A stretch of DNA of 64,000 nt from Stenotrophomonas sp. ZAC14D1_NAIMI4_1 (GTDB lineage: Bacteria > Pseudomonadota > Gammaproteobacteria > Xanthomonadales > Xanthomonadaceae), in assembly GCF_003086775.1 (NCBI RefSeq), contig NZ_CP026001.1, forward strand, positions 4,638,462 through 4,702,461, read 5' to 3'. A program made the translations under genes and the position numbers. The notes under the pieces were generated by a model. The model made no database searches. It was given only the letters and a program-made list of their open reading frames with translations, and was not told where the DNA came from. Shown one piece after another: positions 1 through 7,693 of this stretch. Each line of letters begins with the position of its first letter. The first letter of the stretch is position 1.

Positions 1-444
1 GCTGACGCTAATTCGGATGCCTATCAGCATGTCTTCACCAATGTCCCACGCGATTCGTTCCCCCGCTATGATTCCGTGTTCCATGGGTTTCCCGCAGCAG
101 GCCTGAGTGACAAGGGACACGTCAAGCGCATGTTGTATGCGCAGCCCCCTGTCCTGCAGCCAGACTTCATGCAGGAGCCCAGTGTTGAGAACGACTATGT
201 GACCAGTGCCGTCGGTCGGCATGATGTGCGCAAGGCGACTGACTTCCTCAAAGGCGAGCCAGGACGTCCTCGAATTAAGGGCTTTTGGGTCACCATGCCG
301 CTGCTTTGGGGGAGCAGCATGGACGATCCGGCTGCCACGATGCCGAGCGAGATCATTGCAGCCCTGCCTGTTCAGGTGGATAGGTCAAGTGAATTGGCAT
401 ACTCGATTCGACATGCTGCCTCGAGTCAAGGAGAAAAGGTGTGA
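1..444 (+). CDS. 3' end of an unidentified gene (partial)
   Basis: Frame 1 is open from the first base to a TGA at 442-444, so this is the last 147 codons of a gene that starts upstream of the window; the GTG at 76 is only an internal start candidate. I see no signal peptide, membrane segment or motif that identifies it, and the family is not recognised. The base composition is lower in GC than the core genes to the right. Its stop overlaps the GTG start of the next gene by 4 nt (GTGA), so the two are translationally coupled and probably functionally linked. A secreted partner coupled to a cytosolic-looking protein recalls effector-immunity pairs of contact-dependent secretion systems, but that is inference only. 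Confidence 0.5.
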   Translation, partial: ADANSDAYQHVFTNVPRDSFPRYDSVFHGFPAAGLSDKGHVKRMLYAQPPVLQPDFMQEPSVENDYVTSAVGRHDVRKATDFLKGEPGRPRIKGFWVTMPLLWGSSMDDPAATMPSEIIAALPVQVDRSSELAYSIRHAASSQGEKV

Positions 445-1994
445 GTGAGTATTTGCTGCTGAAAGCGCTGATTGCGGTGAGTGCTCTGTGCGCCGTGCAA
501 GCTGTGCATGCAGGTTGCAGCTCAATAAATGAAGAAGATGGTCGCTTTCAGGGCAACGGCATGGTGGTCAAGTTTACGCCAAGGTTGGTTGGTGGAGGGG
601 ATGCAGTAGGCGCCAGCCTCAGTCGCGCGAACGAGGTGGCACCTTACATAAGAATCAGGACCGGTCCTGATCTGGCTAAATTGAATAATGAGCCATTCGA
701 CTCGGATGGTGGTTCGGTCTACTATTTGGAAAATACTGGCCAAGGACAGCGGATCTGCCGTGCTGAGGAATGGAGACGGCGGGAGTCCAAGCTGATTGGT
801 GAAGCGCCTCCCCAAAGGCTGCATCCTGCAGTCAAGTTGCTGTATCCGTACTTTGAACTGCAAAATGCGTACGAGCTTGATTACGATGCGTCGGGTCAGT
901 TGACATCGATTCAACAGACCGGCACGTCGAGCCGTAAGGTCACAACTTTCTGTGCGCTCTACGACAAGAATGGTCGCGTAGAGGTGGCAAATGAGATTTC
1001 TGGGCGGATCGTCTCGGAGGATCCACATTTTCAGTGCTCGGATCTTCGAGATAAGCCAGTAAGTGTAGATACAAGATACTTTTCTTATCGGGCTGATGGA
1101 TTCTTGGCTTTGGACATGATCAAGAAGGCTACACGCAAGCTTGGGGGGAGCGCAGAGCAAGAGGAGGTCGACTTCGGAACCGAGGCAACTGATGGGGCCT
1201 GGTACGCGCAGGGGGATTTTTTCTTTAATGGTGCCAGCTTCCACCACCGCATTGGTGCCTCTTTTCAGATGAGCGATAAGCGTGGGCTTACTGGCATACA
1301 GAGTGGATCCTTTGCCATTGCTTCATCCGACGCGACGCCCGTCTTTGAGCAACGCAGTCGGGATGAAGGTAGGGAGTTGAACTACACCTTCCCTGGAGAG
1401 CGTGTATCGCCAGATGTGCTGAAGGGGCAATTTGACGGCGTAACCGCATATGCGCGTGTTCGTGAGTATCTCCACCGCACCGGACAGCGCATTTTCGAGA
1501 TTTTTGCTCCGGGCGCAAAGCACCCTCGGGAACGCCAGTGGCGCACGCTGGATCTGAATCGGCAGGAAAACTACGACGCAAAGGGCAAACTCACGCGCGT
1601 GATTCTGTCCGGCCCTGTCTCTGGTGACGCCTACACCGAAAACCTGCGCGCCTACGCAGAAAAGGGCGTTTTGAAGCTTACGCCTCTCACCAGCGGCTAC
1701 AGCTCCTACCGCGTGTACGACTATGACGCCACCGGCAAGGAGTCACTCTCGTTCGTCTGCTGGCGCTACGAAGTCTCGACCAACAAGCCCTACGCCCATT
1801 TCCCCTGGTGGGAGTCCGACCCCCGCCCCAAGCGTAGTCGTGAAGCCGAACTGCAGTACGGCAGGACGCAGGTGGGCACGCGGTGCGGCACTCCTGACGG
1901 CAAGATGATTGTGGAGGGCATGGGCCCGGTGAAGAAGCTGATGGAAACCAAGTACGGCTTTGGGACGACCAAGCTGGGGTTGCCGGGCGAGTAG
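441..1994 (+). CDS. Secreted protein of 517 residues with YD-like segments, unknown function
   Basis: The GTG start at 441 overlaps the previous stop by 4 nt. Residues 1-25 form a signal peptide (hydrophobic LLLKALIAVSALCAVQAV, cleavage after VHA), giving a periplasmic or exported protein that begins Gly-Cys; the lipobox is poor because the -3 residue is His. The mature part contains several Cys and two segments of the YD-repeat kind (YDASGQLTSIQ near residue 150, YDAKGKLTRVI near 380), too few for an RHS shell. AT-richer codons in the first two thirds contrast with neighbouring core genes and suggest transfer. It may be the immunity or accessory partner of the upstream gene. The stop at 1992-1994 may be premature, since coding-like sequence continues in another frame. 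Confidence 0.6.
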   Translation: MSEYLLLKALIAVSALCAVQAVHAGCSSINEEDGRFQGNGMVVKFTPRLVGGGDAVGASLSRANEVAPYIRIRTGPDLAKLNNEPFDSDGGSVYYLENTGQGQRICRAEEWRRRESKLIGEAPPQRLHPAVKLLYPYFELQNAYELDYDASGQLTSIQQTGTSSRKVTTFCALYDKNGRVEVANEISGRIVSEDPHFQCSDLRDKPVSVDTRYFSYRADGFLALDMIKKATRKLGGSAEQEEVDFGTEATDGAWYAQGDFFFNGASFHHRIGASFQMSDKRGLTGIQSGSFAIASSDATPVFEQRSRDEGRELNYTFPGERVSPDVLKGQFDGVTAYARVREYLHRTGQRIFEIFAPGAKHPRERQWRTLDLNRQENYDAKGKLTRVILSGPVSGDAYTENLRAYAEKGVLKLTPLTSGYSSYRVYDYDATGKESLSFVCWRYEVSTNKPYAHFPWWESDPRPKRSREAELQYGRTQVGTRCGTPDGKMIVEGMGPVKKLMETKYGFGTTKLGLPGE

Positions 1995-2215
1995 GGCGAG
2001 TCTTCTATCCCGACCTCGTGCCGGGCGCCGGCCTGTCGGAGCAGACCACGCTGGCGCGCGGGATGGAACTGACGCCCTTGAGCGATCAGTGGCTGCAGTC
2101 CATGGGCGGCATGCAGGAACTGTTTGGCGACCTGACCCGACCGGGCAAGGCCGGGAATGTCAGCGTGCAGATCGTGCGATCTTCGGGTACGGCACTGCAC
2201 GCCCTGGCGAATTGA
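1994..2215 (+). pseudogene. Orphan 3' coding fragment (possible frameshifted tail of the preceding gene)
   Basis: Frame 2 reads open from about 1982 to a TGA at 2213-2215 and encodes roughly 74 residues (VFYPDLVPGAGL... to ...TALHALAN) with high third-position GC typical of real coding sequence. It has no ribosome binding site; the only start candidates are the GTG at 2018 and later internal ATGs. It begins exactly where the 517-residue gene stops, and the sequence GGGCGAG occurs twice across the junction (1985-2000), a good site for slippage. Either a frameshift removed the natural C-terminus of the preceding protein, or this is the end of a second gene whose front was deleted. The family is not recognised. 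Confidence 0.4.
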
Positions 2216-2390
2216 TGCTGGCAACGTATCGCTTGCTTTAAAACAATTAATAGTTGCTTGATCAAACGTCTGCAAGATGGACAATCATCCTTCCTGCAGG
2301 CGCCTTCACAAGATACCTGCGCATACTTTCAAAGATCTTGGGAAGTGGCCTCAGCGCCGTTCCCGTGTGCTGCGAAGTTTCCTTCGTAGC
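2216..2390 (-). other. rRNA-operon-leader-like sequence without an rRNA gene
   Basis: Read leftward from the promoters at 2400-2666, this stretch holds no ORF. It contains a boxA-like string (GATCTTTGAAAG, near 2327-2338) and a GCAGG/CCTGC hairpin, features of rRNA leader RNAs. Instead of 16S rRNA it runs into the end of a plus-strand coding fragment at 2215. That it is an rrn leader is inference from architecture and from my recollection of Xanthomonad rrn leaders. Confidence 0.4.
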
Positions 2391-2399
2391 GAGCCGCCC

Positions 2400-2427
2400 A
2401 TTATAGCCGGCTTTTCCGCTTCGTCAA
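2400..2427 (-). promoter_or_regulatory. Strong sigma70 promoter P1, rRNA type
   Basis: On the minus strand the -35 is TTGACG (2422-2427) and the -10 is a perfect TATAAT (2400-2405), 16 bp apart. It is followed by a GC-rich discriminator GGGCGGCTCGC, as in stringently controlled rRNA and tRNA promoters. It is the proximal member of a set of three and points away from benE. Confidence 0.75.
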
Positions 2428-2520
2428 CACCTTTTTCAAGGCCGTCTCACCGGAGTGGACGTTGTTGCCGATGCTGCTTCGTCGTTGGACCCAAAGGTCT
2501 TTCGTCGTTGCGAGCCGCCT

Positions 2521-2548
2521 ATTATGCCGGACTTTTTGAGTCCGTCAA
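2521..2548 (-). promoter_or_regulatory. Tandem sigma70 promoter P2, rRNA type
   Basis: Minus-strand -35 TTGACG at 2543-2548 and -10 CATAAT at 2521-2526, spacer 16 bp. The discriminator AGGCGGCTCGC nearly repeats that of P1, and P2 lies 121 bp upstream of P1, so the two arose by duplication of a promoter unit. Confidence 0.7.
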
Positions 2549-2638
2549 CACCTTCGTTCGATCATCTCGTTCGCCGGTGTGGCGTCGCTGTTGGCGGATC
2601 ACTTCCGAGGAAGTTGCCACGCCGCAGCAAGGGAGCGA

Positions 2639-2666
2639 ATTCTAGAGATCCTGCAGGATTCGTCAA
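2639..2666 (-). promoter_or_regulatory. Tandem sigma70 promoter P3
   Basis: Minus-strand -35 TTGACG at 2661-2666 and -10 TAGAAT at 2639-2644, spacer 16 bp, 118 bp upstream of P2. The same hexamer pair occurs in the rpmH promoter near 63800, where the spacer is 18 bp. The three promoters share a flanking TGTTGACG context. Confidence 0.65.
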
Positions 2667-2808
2667 CACTTTTTTTCAGGAAGATGACAAAGACGTCGCC
2701 TGCGCCATGCATAGCGTGCGTGCCGGCATCACTGCGGCGTTGCCCGCGCGTTGCGCGGTCAACGCCGCAAGCGCTATGTATGTACGGATGCATACAGACG
2801 AGACAGCG

Positions 2809-3996
2809 ATGGGCACGCAGGTTCGACAGGTGTGGTGGCGCGATCTTTCGGTGCCGGCGATCGTGGCCGGCTTCATTACGGTGCTGGTGGGCTTCGCCAG
2901 TTCGGCGGTGATCGTGTTTCAGGCCGCGCAGGCCGTCGGCGCCAACCAGGCGCAGATCGCTTCATGGATGTGGGCGCTCGGCCTGGGCATGGGCGTGACC
3001 TGTATCGGCCTGTCGCTGCGCTACCGCGTGCCGGTGGTCACCGCGTGGTCGACCCCCGGCGCGGCGATGCTGGTGGTCGGCGCCGGTGGCGCTTCGCTGT
3101 CCGAAGCCACCGGCGCGTTCCTGCTCGCTGCGGTGCTGGGCATGATTGCCGGCTTCTCGGGCATCTTCGCCCGCCTGATGCAGCGGGTACCGATGGCGCT
3201 GGCCGCCGGCATGCTGGCGGGCGTGCTGCTGCGCTTCGGCCTGGACGTGTTCGTGGCGATGAACACCCAGGTGGTGCTCGCCCTGGCAATGTTCGCCACC
3301 TGGCTGGCCGGCCGCCGCCTGTTCCCGCGCTATGCGGTGATCGCCACCCTGCTGGTCGGCATCATCATCGCCGCCAGCCGCGGCCTGCTGCATGCGCAGG
3401 ACCTGCACTTGCAGCTGGCCACCCCGCACTGGGTCACACCCTCGCTGTCGTGGCAGGCGGTGGCCGGCATCGCCCTGCCCCTGTTCGTGGTCACCATGGC
3501 TTCGCAGAACATCCCCGGAGTGGCGGTGATGCGCGCCTCCGGCTACAGCGCGCCCATTTCGCCGGTGATCGGCTGGATCGGCGTGGTCAACACGCTGCTG
3601 GCCCCCTTCGGCGCCTACGCCTTGAACCTGGCGGCGATCACCGCGGCGATCTGCATGGGCCGCGATGCCCATGAGGACCCCGCGCGCCGGTACACCGCAG
3701 CGATGGCGGCCGGCGCCTTCTATATCGTGATCGGCCTGTTCGGGGCGACCGTGGCCGCCCTGTTCGCGGCCTTCCCCAAGGAACTGGTCGCCTGCGTGGC
3801 CGGCATCGCCCTGTTCGGCACCATCGGCAACAGCCTGGCCAGCGCCCTGGCCGTGGAGCGCGACCGCGAGGCCGCGCTGGTCACCTTCCTGGTCACCGCC
3901 TCCGGGGTATCACTGGCCGGCATCGGCTCGGCATTCTGGGGGCTGGTGGCAGGTTCGCTGTGCCTGCTGGTACTGCGGCCACGCACATCGGGTTGA
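2809..3996 (+). CDS. BenE-family benzoate/H+ symporter-like transporter
   Basis: The protein has 395 residues from the ATG at 2809, the usual length of BenE, and is almost wholly hydrophobic with 11-12 membrane segments. The family pattern is clear from the N-terminus (WWRDLSVPAIVAGFITVLVG, then SSAVIVFQAA) through the core (VTAWSTPGAAML; MASQNIPGVAVMRASGY; GAYALNLAAITAAICMGRDAH). BenE members import benzoate or related aromatic acids with protons; no benzoate catabolic genes lie nearby, so the substrate is unknown. The frame is open further upstream (ATGs at 2776 and 2788), but that stretch overlaps the opposite-facing promoter array and codes for nothing family-like. It converges on the small GYF_2 gene. 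Confidence 0.85.
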   Translation: MGTQVRQVWWRDLSVPAIVAGFITVLVGFASSAVIVFQAAQAVGANQAQIASWMWALGLGMGVTCIGLSLRYRVPVVTAWSTPGAAMLVVGAGGASLSEATGAFLLAAVLGMIAGFSGIFARLMQRVPMALAAGMLAGVLLRFGLDVFVAMNTQVVLALAMFATWLAGRRLFPRYAVIATLLVGIIIAASRGLLHAQDLHLQLATPHWVTPSLSWQAVAGIALPLFVVTMASQNIPGVAVMRASGYSAPISPVIGWIGVVNTLLAPFGAYALNLAAITAAICMGRDAHEDPARRYTAAMAAGAFYIVIGLFGATVAALFAAFPKELVACVAGIALFGTIGNSLASALAVERDREAALVTFLVTASGVSLAGIGSAFWGLVAGSLCLLVLRPRTSG

Positions 3997-4002
3997 GACG
4001 GT

Positions 4003-4188
4003 TCAGACCGCCATGAGCGCACCCGCCATGTCGATTTCGGCAAAAGGCCGCCAGCCGGAATCGCCCTCGCGCTGCAGCAACGTTTCCGGCGTGATGGTCC
4101 GCTTTTCCAGCAGGTGCCGAAGTTCGGCCAGCGTGCATGGCCCGTGGTGGCTGCCGCCATCGGTGTAGTGCCACCGCCCTTCTTCCAT
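4003..4188 (-). CDS. Small GYF_2 (DUF4339) domain protein
   Basis: This 61-residue protein starts at ATG 4188 behind a good ribosome binding site (AAGGAGA, about 6 nt upstream); the longer open frame lacks one. Nearly the whole protein matches the GYF_2/DUF4339 pattern: W-x-Y near the start (RWHYTDGG), GPCTLAELRHLLEKR, then a Trp in SGWRPFAEI. GYF_2 domains are short modules thought to bind proline-rich peptides and are usually fused to membrane domains; here the domain stands alone. It lies downstream of the transglycosylase-mutarotase gene on the same strand, separated by 274 bp with a long stem-loop, and converges with benE. Confidence 0.8.
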   Translation of the reverse strand: MEEGRWHYTDGGSHHGPCTLAELRHLLEKRTITPETLLQREGDSGWRPFAEIDMAGALMAV

Positions 4189-4220
4189 GAAGCCTCTCCT
4201 TGTTCCTGCCGCACCGGGCA

Positions 4221-4251
4221 CCCTTGCACCGCCGTCGTGACGGTGCAAGGG
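4221..4251. repeat. Perfect 11-bp stem-loop between two minus-strand genes
   Basis: CCCTTGCACCG (4221-4231) and CGGTGCAAGGG (4241-4251) are exact inverted copies around a 9-nt loop. No T-run follows on either strand, so it is not a canonical intrinsic terminator; it could stabilise the 3' end of the upstream transcript. I see nothing else in 4189-4462. Confidence 0.6.
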
Positions 4252-4462
4252 ATGCTTGCCGAGTGCTGCAGGCCAGTCCAGGCCAATAGCGTCACTGCTG
4301 TCGATCCGGCCTGGAAAAGCCCATGGCCTGGTCCTTTCCCGGGCCGGATGAGGGTGTCCGGGCGGCATCCGGGGACTCAGGCCGGCTGCGTTCCGTGCAG
4401 ATTGCGACTAGTACCCGGTGCCATGACGGGCCCGCGGTCAAAAGCAGTCGGCCTGGCGCCGG

Positions 4463-6628
4463 CTACAGAGGCGATGCCGAGATCACCTGCACCAGCACAT
4501 GGCGGCCGCCCGGGGCGACGGTGACCACATCGGGACCGGCATTGGCCGCCTCCAGGCAGACGTAGTCGCGCCAGCCATCGCCGACATCGGCCATCTTCGC
4601 TGCGGCTTCAGCACCGGGGTTCCACGCCACCAGCGCGCGGCTGCCTTCGGTATGCAGCTCGATGCGGCGCTTCAGCACCGGGTCGCGCAGCACGTAGCGG
4701 CCACCGGCCGGGCTGTAGATACGGTCGCTGCGGCCCGGGTCGCGCGGGTCGCGCAGCGACCACGGCCCCTGCTGGCGGCGGGTCTGGGCGTAGTTCTCGT
4801 ACTTGTCCTGGTAGGTCACCCCGTCCACGCCGTCCACCTCGACGCGGGTGGCGTCGCCGACGCGGAAGTAGTTGTGCAGGGCCTGGGTGAAGGTGGCCGG
4901 TGCAGTACCGGTGTTCTCGGTGACCAGCTGCTGGCGCAGTTCGCGGCCCACCCGCACGGTCATCGTCAGGCGCAGGCCGAGATCCTGCAGCGCCGGCGGC
5001 GCCAGGGTCAGCTCGATGCTGCCATCGTCGAGGCGGCGCGCCTGCTGCAGTTCCCACGGCAGGGTGCGGACGAAACCATGCGCCGGCACATCATTGCCCT
5101 GGCCTTGGCGGCCGAAGTACGGCCAGCACACCGGGCTGCCGCCACGGATCGGGGTCGGCAGCTCGGCACGCTTGGGCGAAAGCCACATCACATCGGGCTG
5201 GCCCTTGGGCACGAAGGACAGCAGCTGGCCGCCGAACACGCTGATGGCGGCGGTGGCCTCGGGGGTTTCCACCAGCCAGGCATCGAGTCCCTGGAACTGG
5301 CCGCTGCTGACACCCTGGATCTGTTGCACGGTGGATCGACTCCGTATGGCCGGCGACTGCGCGGCACTGTAGTTGGCGGGAAGGCTGAAACGGGTGGGCG
5401 TGGCCGGCGTGCGCGGCTCGGCCTGCAGCGCGCGCAGGATGCGCTGGCCGGGGCGGCCATCGGCATCGGGCCAGCCCAGGCGACGCTGCTCGACCTGGAT
5501 CGCGCGCCGGCTGGCGTTGCCGATCATGCCATCGGCGCTGCCGATATCGTGGCCGCGGGCCAGCAGCAGGGTCTGCAGCTGGCGGCGCTCGTCGCGGCCC
5601 AGGCCGGGATCATCGGTGGGCCAGGCCGTGGCCAGCCCATTGCCGCCACGCAGCCGGTCAGCCAGGGTGGCGATGGCCAGTGCGTAGCTTTCGGCGGCGT
5701 TGTAGCTGTAGATCGCATCGTAGTTGCGGAACACCAGCAGCGCCGGGCCCTTGCTGCCGGCCGGCAGCAGCAGGGCCGCGCGGGCATCGGCCGGCAGCCC
5801 CGGCGGCGCGAGGGCGCTGCCATCCAGGCCAGTGACGCCCAGTGCGCGCCAGTCCGCCAGCGCACGACGCTGGGTGCGCCCGGTCTGCGCCGTCTTGAAA
5901 CCCTCGGGAACACGCACTTCCATGCCCCACGGTTCGCCGCTGCGCCAACCGGCACGCTTGAGATAGTTGGCAGTGGAGGCCAGTGCATCCGGAATGCTGC
6001 CGACCAGATCGCGGCGGCCGTCGCCATCGCCGTCGACGGCGATGCGCGCGTAGGTGCTGGGCATGAACTGGGTGTGGCCGAAGGCGCCGGCCCAGGAACC
6101 GGTGAGCCCCTGCGCCTGCAGGTCGCCCTGCTCGATCAGCTTGATGAGCGCCAGCAGTTCGCCACGGAAGAAGGGCTGGCGCCGGCCGGCACAGGACAGC
6201 GTGGCCAGCGACTGCAGCAGCGGTCGCTTGCCGAACACGCGGCCGTAGTCGCTCTCCACGCCCCATACGGCGACGATGGTGGCCGGATCGACGCCGTACT
6301 GCGCTGATACGCGCTGCAGCAGGTCGCGGTGCTGCTGCAGCATCGCGCGGCCGTCATCCACCCGCGGGCGATCGACCAGCGCGGCCAGGTAATCCCAGAT
6401 GGGCGTGGTGAATTCAGGCTGCGCGTCCAGCAGTGGCAGCACGCTGGGGTCGGGCTGCAGGCCGGCAGTGATCGCGGTGAAGCGATCGGCGGCCACGCCC
6501 TTCTTGGCGGCCGTGGCCTGCAGCTGCGTCATGCAGCGGGCGAACGCCGGATCAGCGGCGGGCGTCGTTGGCGCCATCGACGGCGCGGCCAGCGCGGCGG
6601 CCAGGCCGAGCGTGGTCATCAAGGGCAT
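4463..6628 (-). CDS. MltB-type lytic murein transglycosylase fused to D-hexose-6-phosphate mutarotase
   Basis: One uninterrupted 721-codon frame joins two enzymes. After a signal peptide (about 1-24), residues 25-330 are an MltB/SltB-type transglycosylase with the catalytic Glu near 124 in VWGVESDYGRVFG and the downstream AFGHTQFMPSTYA motif. Residues about 345-402 are a peptidoglycan-binding helical domain. After a Pro/Ser-rich linker, residues 435-720 are a YeaD-like aldose-6-phosphate 1-epimerase retaining His near 516 (VPAHGFVR), His near 584 (ALHNYFR) and the catalytic Glu near 692 (YVCLEAAN). The first activity cleaves peptidoglycan in the periplasm; the second normally interconverts cytosolic hexose-6-phosphate anomers. 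The start ATG has GGAGG 5 nt upstream. An internal GTG at 5329 with GGAG 10 nt before it could yield the mutarotase alone. Confidence 0.85.
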   Translation of the reverse strand: MPLMTTLGLAAALAAPSMAPTTPAADPAFARCMTQLQATAAKKGVAADRFTAITAGLQPDPSVLPLLDAQPEFTTPIWDYLAALVDRPRVDDGRAMLQQHRDLLQRVSAQYGVDPATIVAVWGVESDYGRVFGKRPLLQSLATLSCAGRRQPFFRGELLALIKLIEQGDLQAQGLTGSWAGAFGHTQFMPSTYARIAVDGDGDGRRDLVGSIPDALASTANYLKRAGWRSGEPWGMEVRVPEGFKTAQTGRTQRRALADWRALGVTGLDGSALAPPGLPADARAALLLPAGSKGPALLVFRNYDAIYSYNAAESYALAIATLADRLRGGNGLATAWPTDDPGLGRDERRQLQTLLLARGHDIGSADGMIGNASRRAIQVEQRRLGWPDADGRPGQRILRALQAEPRTPATPTRFSLPANYSAAQSPAIRSRSTVQQIQGVSSGQFQGLDAWLVETPEATAAISVFGGQLLSFVPKGQPDVMWLSPKRAELPTPIRGGSPVCWPYFGRQGQGNDVPAHGFVRTLPWELQQARRLDDGSIELTLAPPALQDLGLRLTMTVRVGRELRQQLVTENTGTAPATFTQALHNYFRVGDATRVEVDGVDGVTYQDKYENYAQTRRQQGPWSLRDPRDPGRSDRIYSPAGGRYVLRDPVLKRRIELHTEGSRALVAWNPGAEAAAKMADVGDGWRDYVCLEAANAGPDVVTVAPGGRHVLVQVISASPL

Positions 6629-6706
6629 GGCGTCCTCCGTGTTGCCGGTGCTGGGGCCATGTTAGCGCGGGCGGACGGCCTGGCAGCCGACCGGCATGGC
6701 CAGGCG

Positions 6707-7693
6707 CTAGCGATGCGGAGCGGAGGCGCGCAGCAGGCGCAGGCCGTAGGCGGGGTCGGACGCGTCCCAGTGGGCGACGGTTTCCAGGCCGGCCTGCTGC
6801 AGCAGGTGGTTGAAGCTGGCCTCGGTGTACTTGTGGCTGTACTCGACCCGGATCGGCTCGCCGGCCTGGAAGTGGAAGGTCTGCCCGTCCAGGTGCACGT
6901 CCTGTTCGCGCTGGCTGACCAGATCGGTTTCGATGCGCAGGCGCGCGGTGCTGTAGCGGGCCTGGTGGCGGAAGCCATCGAGATCGAAATCGCTGCCTAC
7001 TTCGCGGTTGAGGCGGGCCAGCAGGTTGAGGGTGAAAGCGGCGGTGATGCCGTCGGCATCGTTGTAGGCGGCCTCGATCAGCGCCGGGTCCTTGTGCAGG
7101 TCGATGCCGACCAGCGCCAGGCCGTCATCGCCCATCGTCTGGCGCATCGCACGCAGCAGGGCGATCGCTTCGTCGCCCGCGAAGTTGCCCAGGGTGGAGC
7201 CGGGGAAGAACAGCAGGCGCCGCGCCGCCGGGCGTTCCGGCGTGGGGACCTGCACCGGGCGAGTGAAATCGGCGCAGACCGGCAGCATCTCCACCTGCGG
7301 CAGGGCCGGGGCCAGGTGATCGATGCTGGAGAGCAGCGCGGCGCGCGAGATTTCGATGGGGGTGTAGGCCACCGGGTCCTGCAGGGCGGCCAGCAGGCGC
7401 GCGGTCTTGCGCCCACTGCCGCTGCCCAGTTCGACCACGTGGGCATGCGCGCCGACGGCGCGGGCGATCTCCGGCAGCACCCGGTCAAGCAGCGCCAGTT
7501 CGGTGCGCGTGGGGTAGTACTCGGGGGTGTGGGTGATCTGCTCGAACAGGCGCGAGCCGCGTGCATCGTAGAAATACTTGGACGGCAGCTGGCGCGCGGC
7601 GCGCGAAAGGCCGGCCACGGCGTCGGCCAGGATCTGCTGGCGGCCGGGGGTGAGGTCGGTCAGCGCCTGCAGCGCGTCCTGCACGGTACTCAT
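6707..7693 (-). CDS. egtD: L-histidine N-alpha-methyltransferase EgtD
   Basis: EgtD trimethylates histidine with three SAM to give hercynine, the first step of ergothioneine synthesis. The 328-residue protein shows the family signatures: LPSKYFYDARGSRLFEQI (about 36-53), EYYPTRTE, the SAM-binding loop VELGSGSGRKTARLL (about 88-102), FFPGSTLGNF and the C-terminal EYSHKYT segment. The ATG at 7693 overlaps the egtB stop (ATGA), so the two are translated together. The longer open frame upstream is only the shadow of egtB. The substrate thiol of the next step is set by EgtB. Confidence 0.93.
   Translation of the reverse strand: MSTVQDALQALTDLTPGRQQILADAVAGLSRAARQLPSKYFYDARGSRLFEQITHTPEYYPTRTELALLDRVLPEIARAVGAHAHVVELGSGSGRKTARLLAALQDPVAYTPIEISRAALLSSIDHLAPALPQVEMLPVCADFTRPVQVPTPERPAARRLLFFPGSTLGNFAGDEAIALLRAMRQTMGDDGLALVGIDLHKDPALIEAAYNDADGITAAFTLNLLARLNREVGSDFDLDGFRHQARYSTARLRIETDLVSQREQDVHLDGQTFHFQAGEPIRVEYSHKYTEASFNHLLQQAGLETVAHWDASDPAYGLRLLRASAPHR

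Noticed and set aside
2216..2700. tRNA or 16S rRNA start
   Set aside because: No cloverleaf, CCA end or GAGTTTGATCCTGGCTCAG-like 16S start is visible; only the promoter and leader are present.
4221..4251. Intrinsic terminator
   Set aside because: The stem is strong, but no T-run follows on either strand, so it is listed only as a stem-loop.
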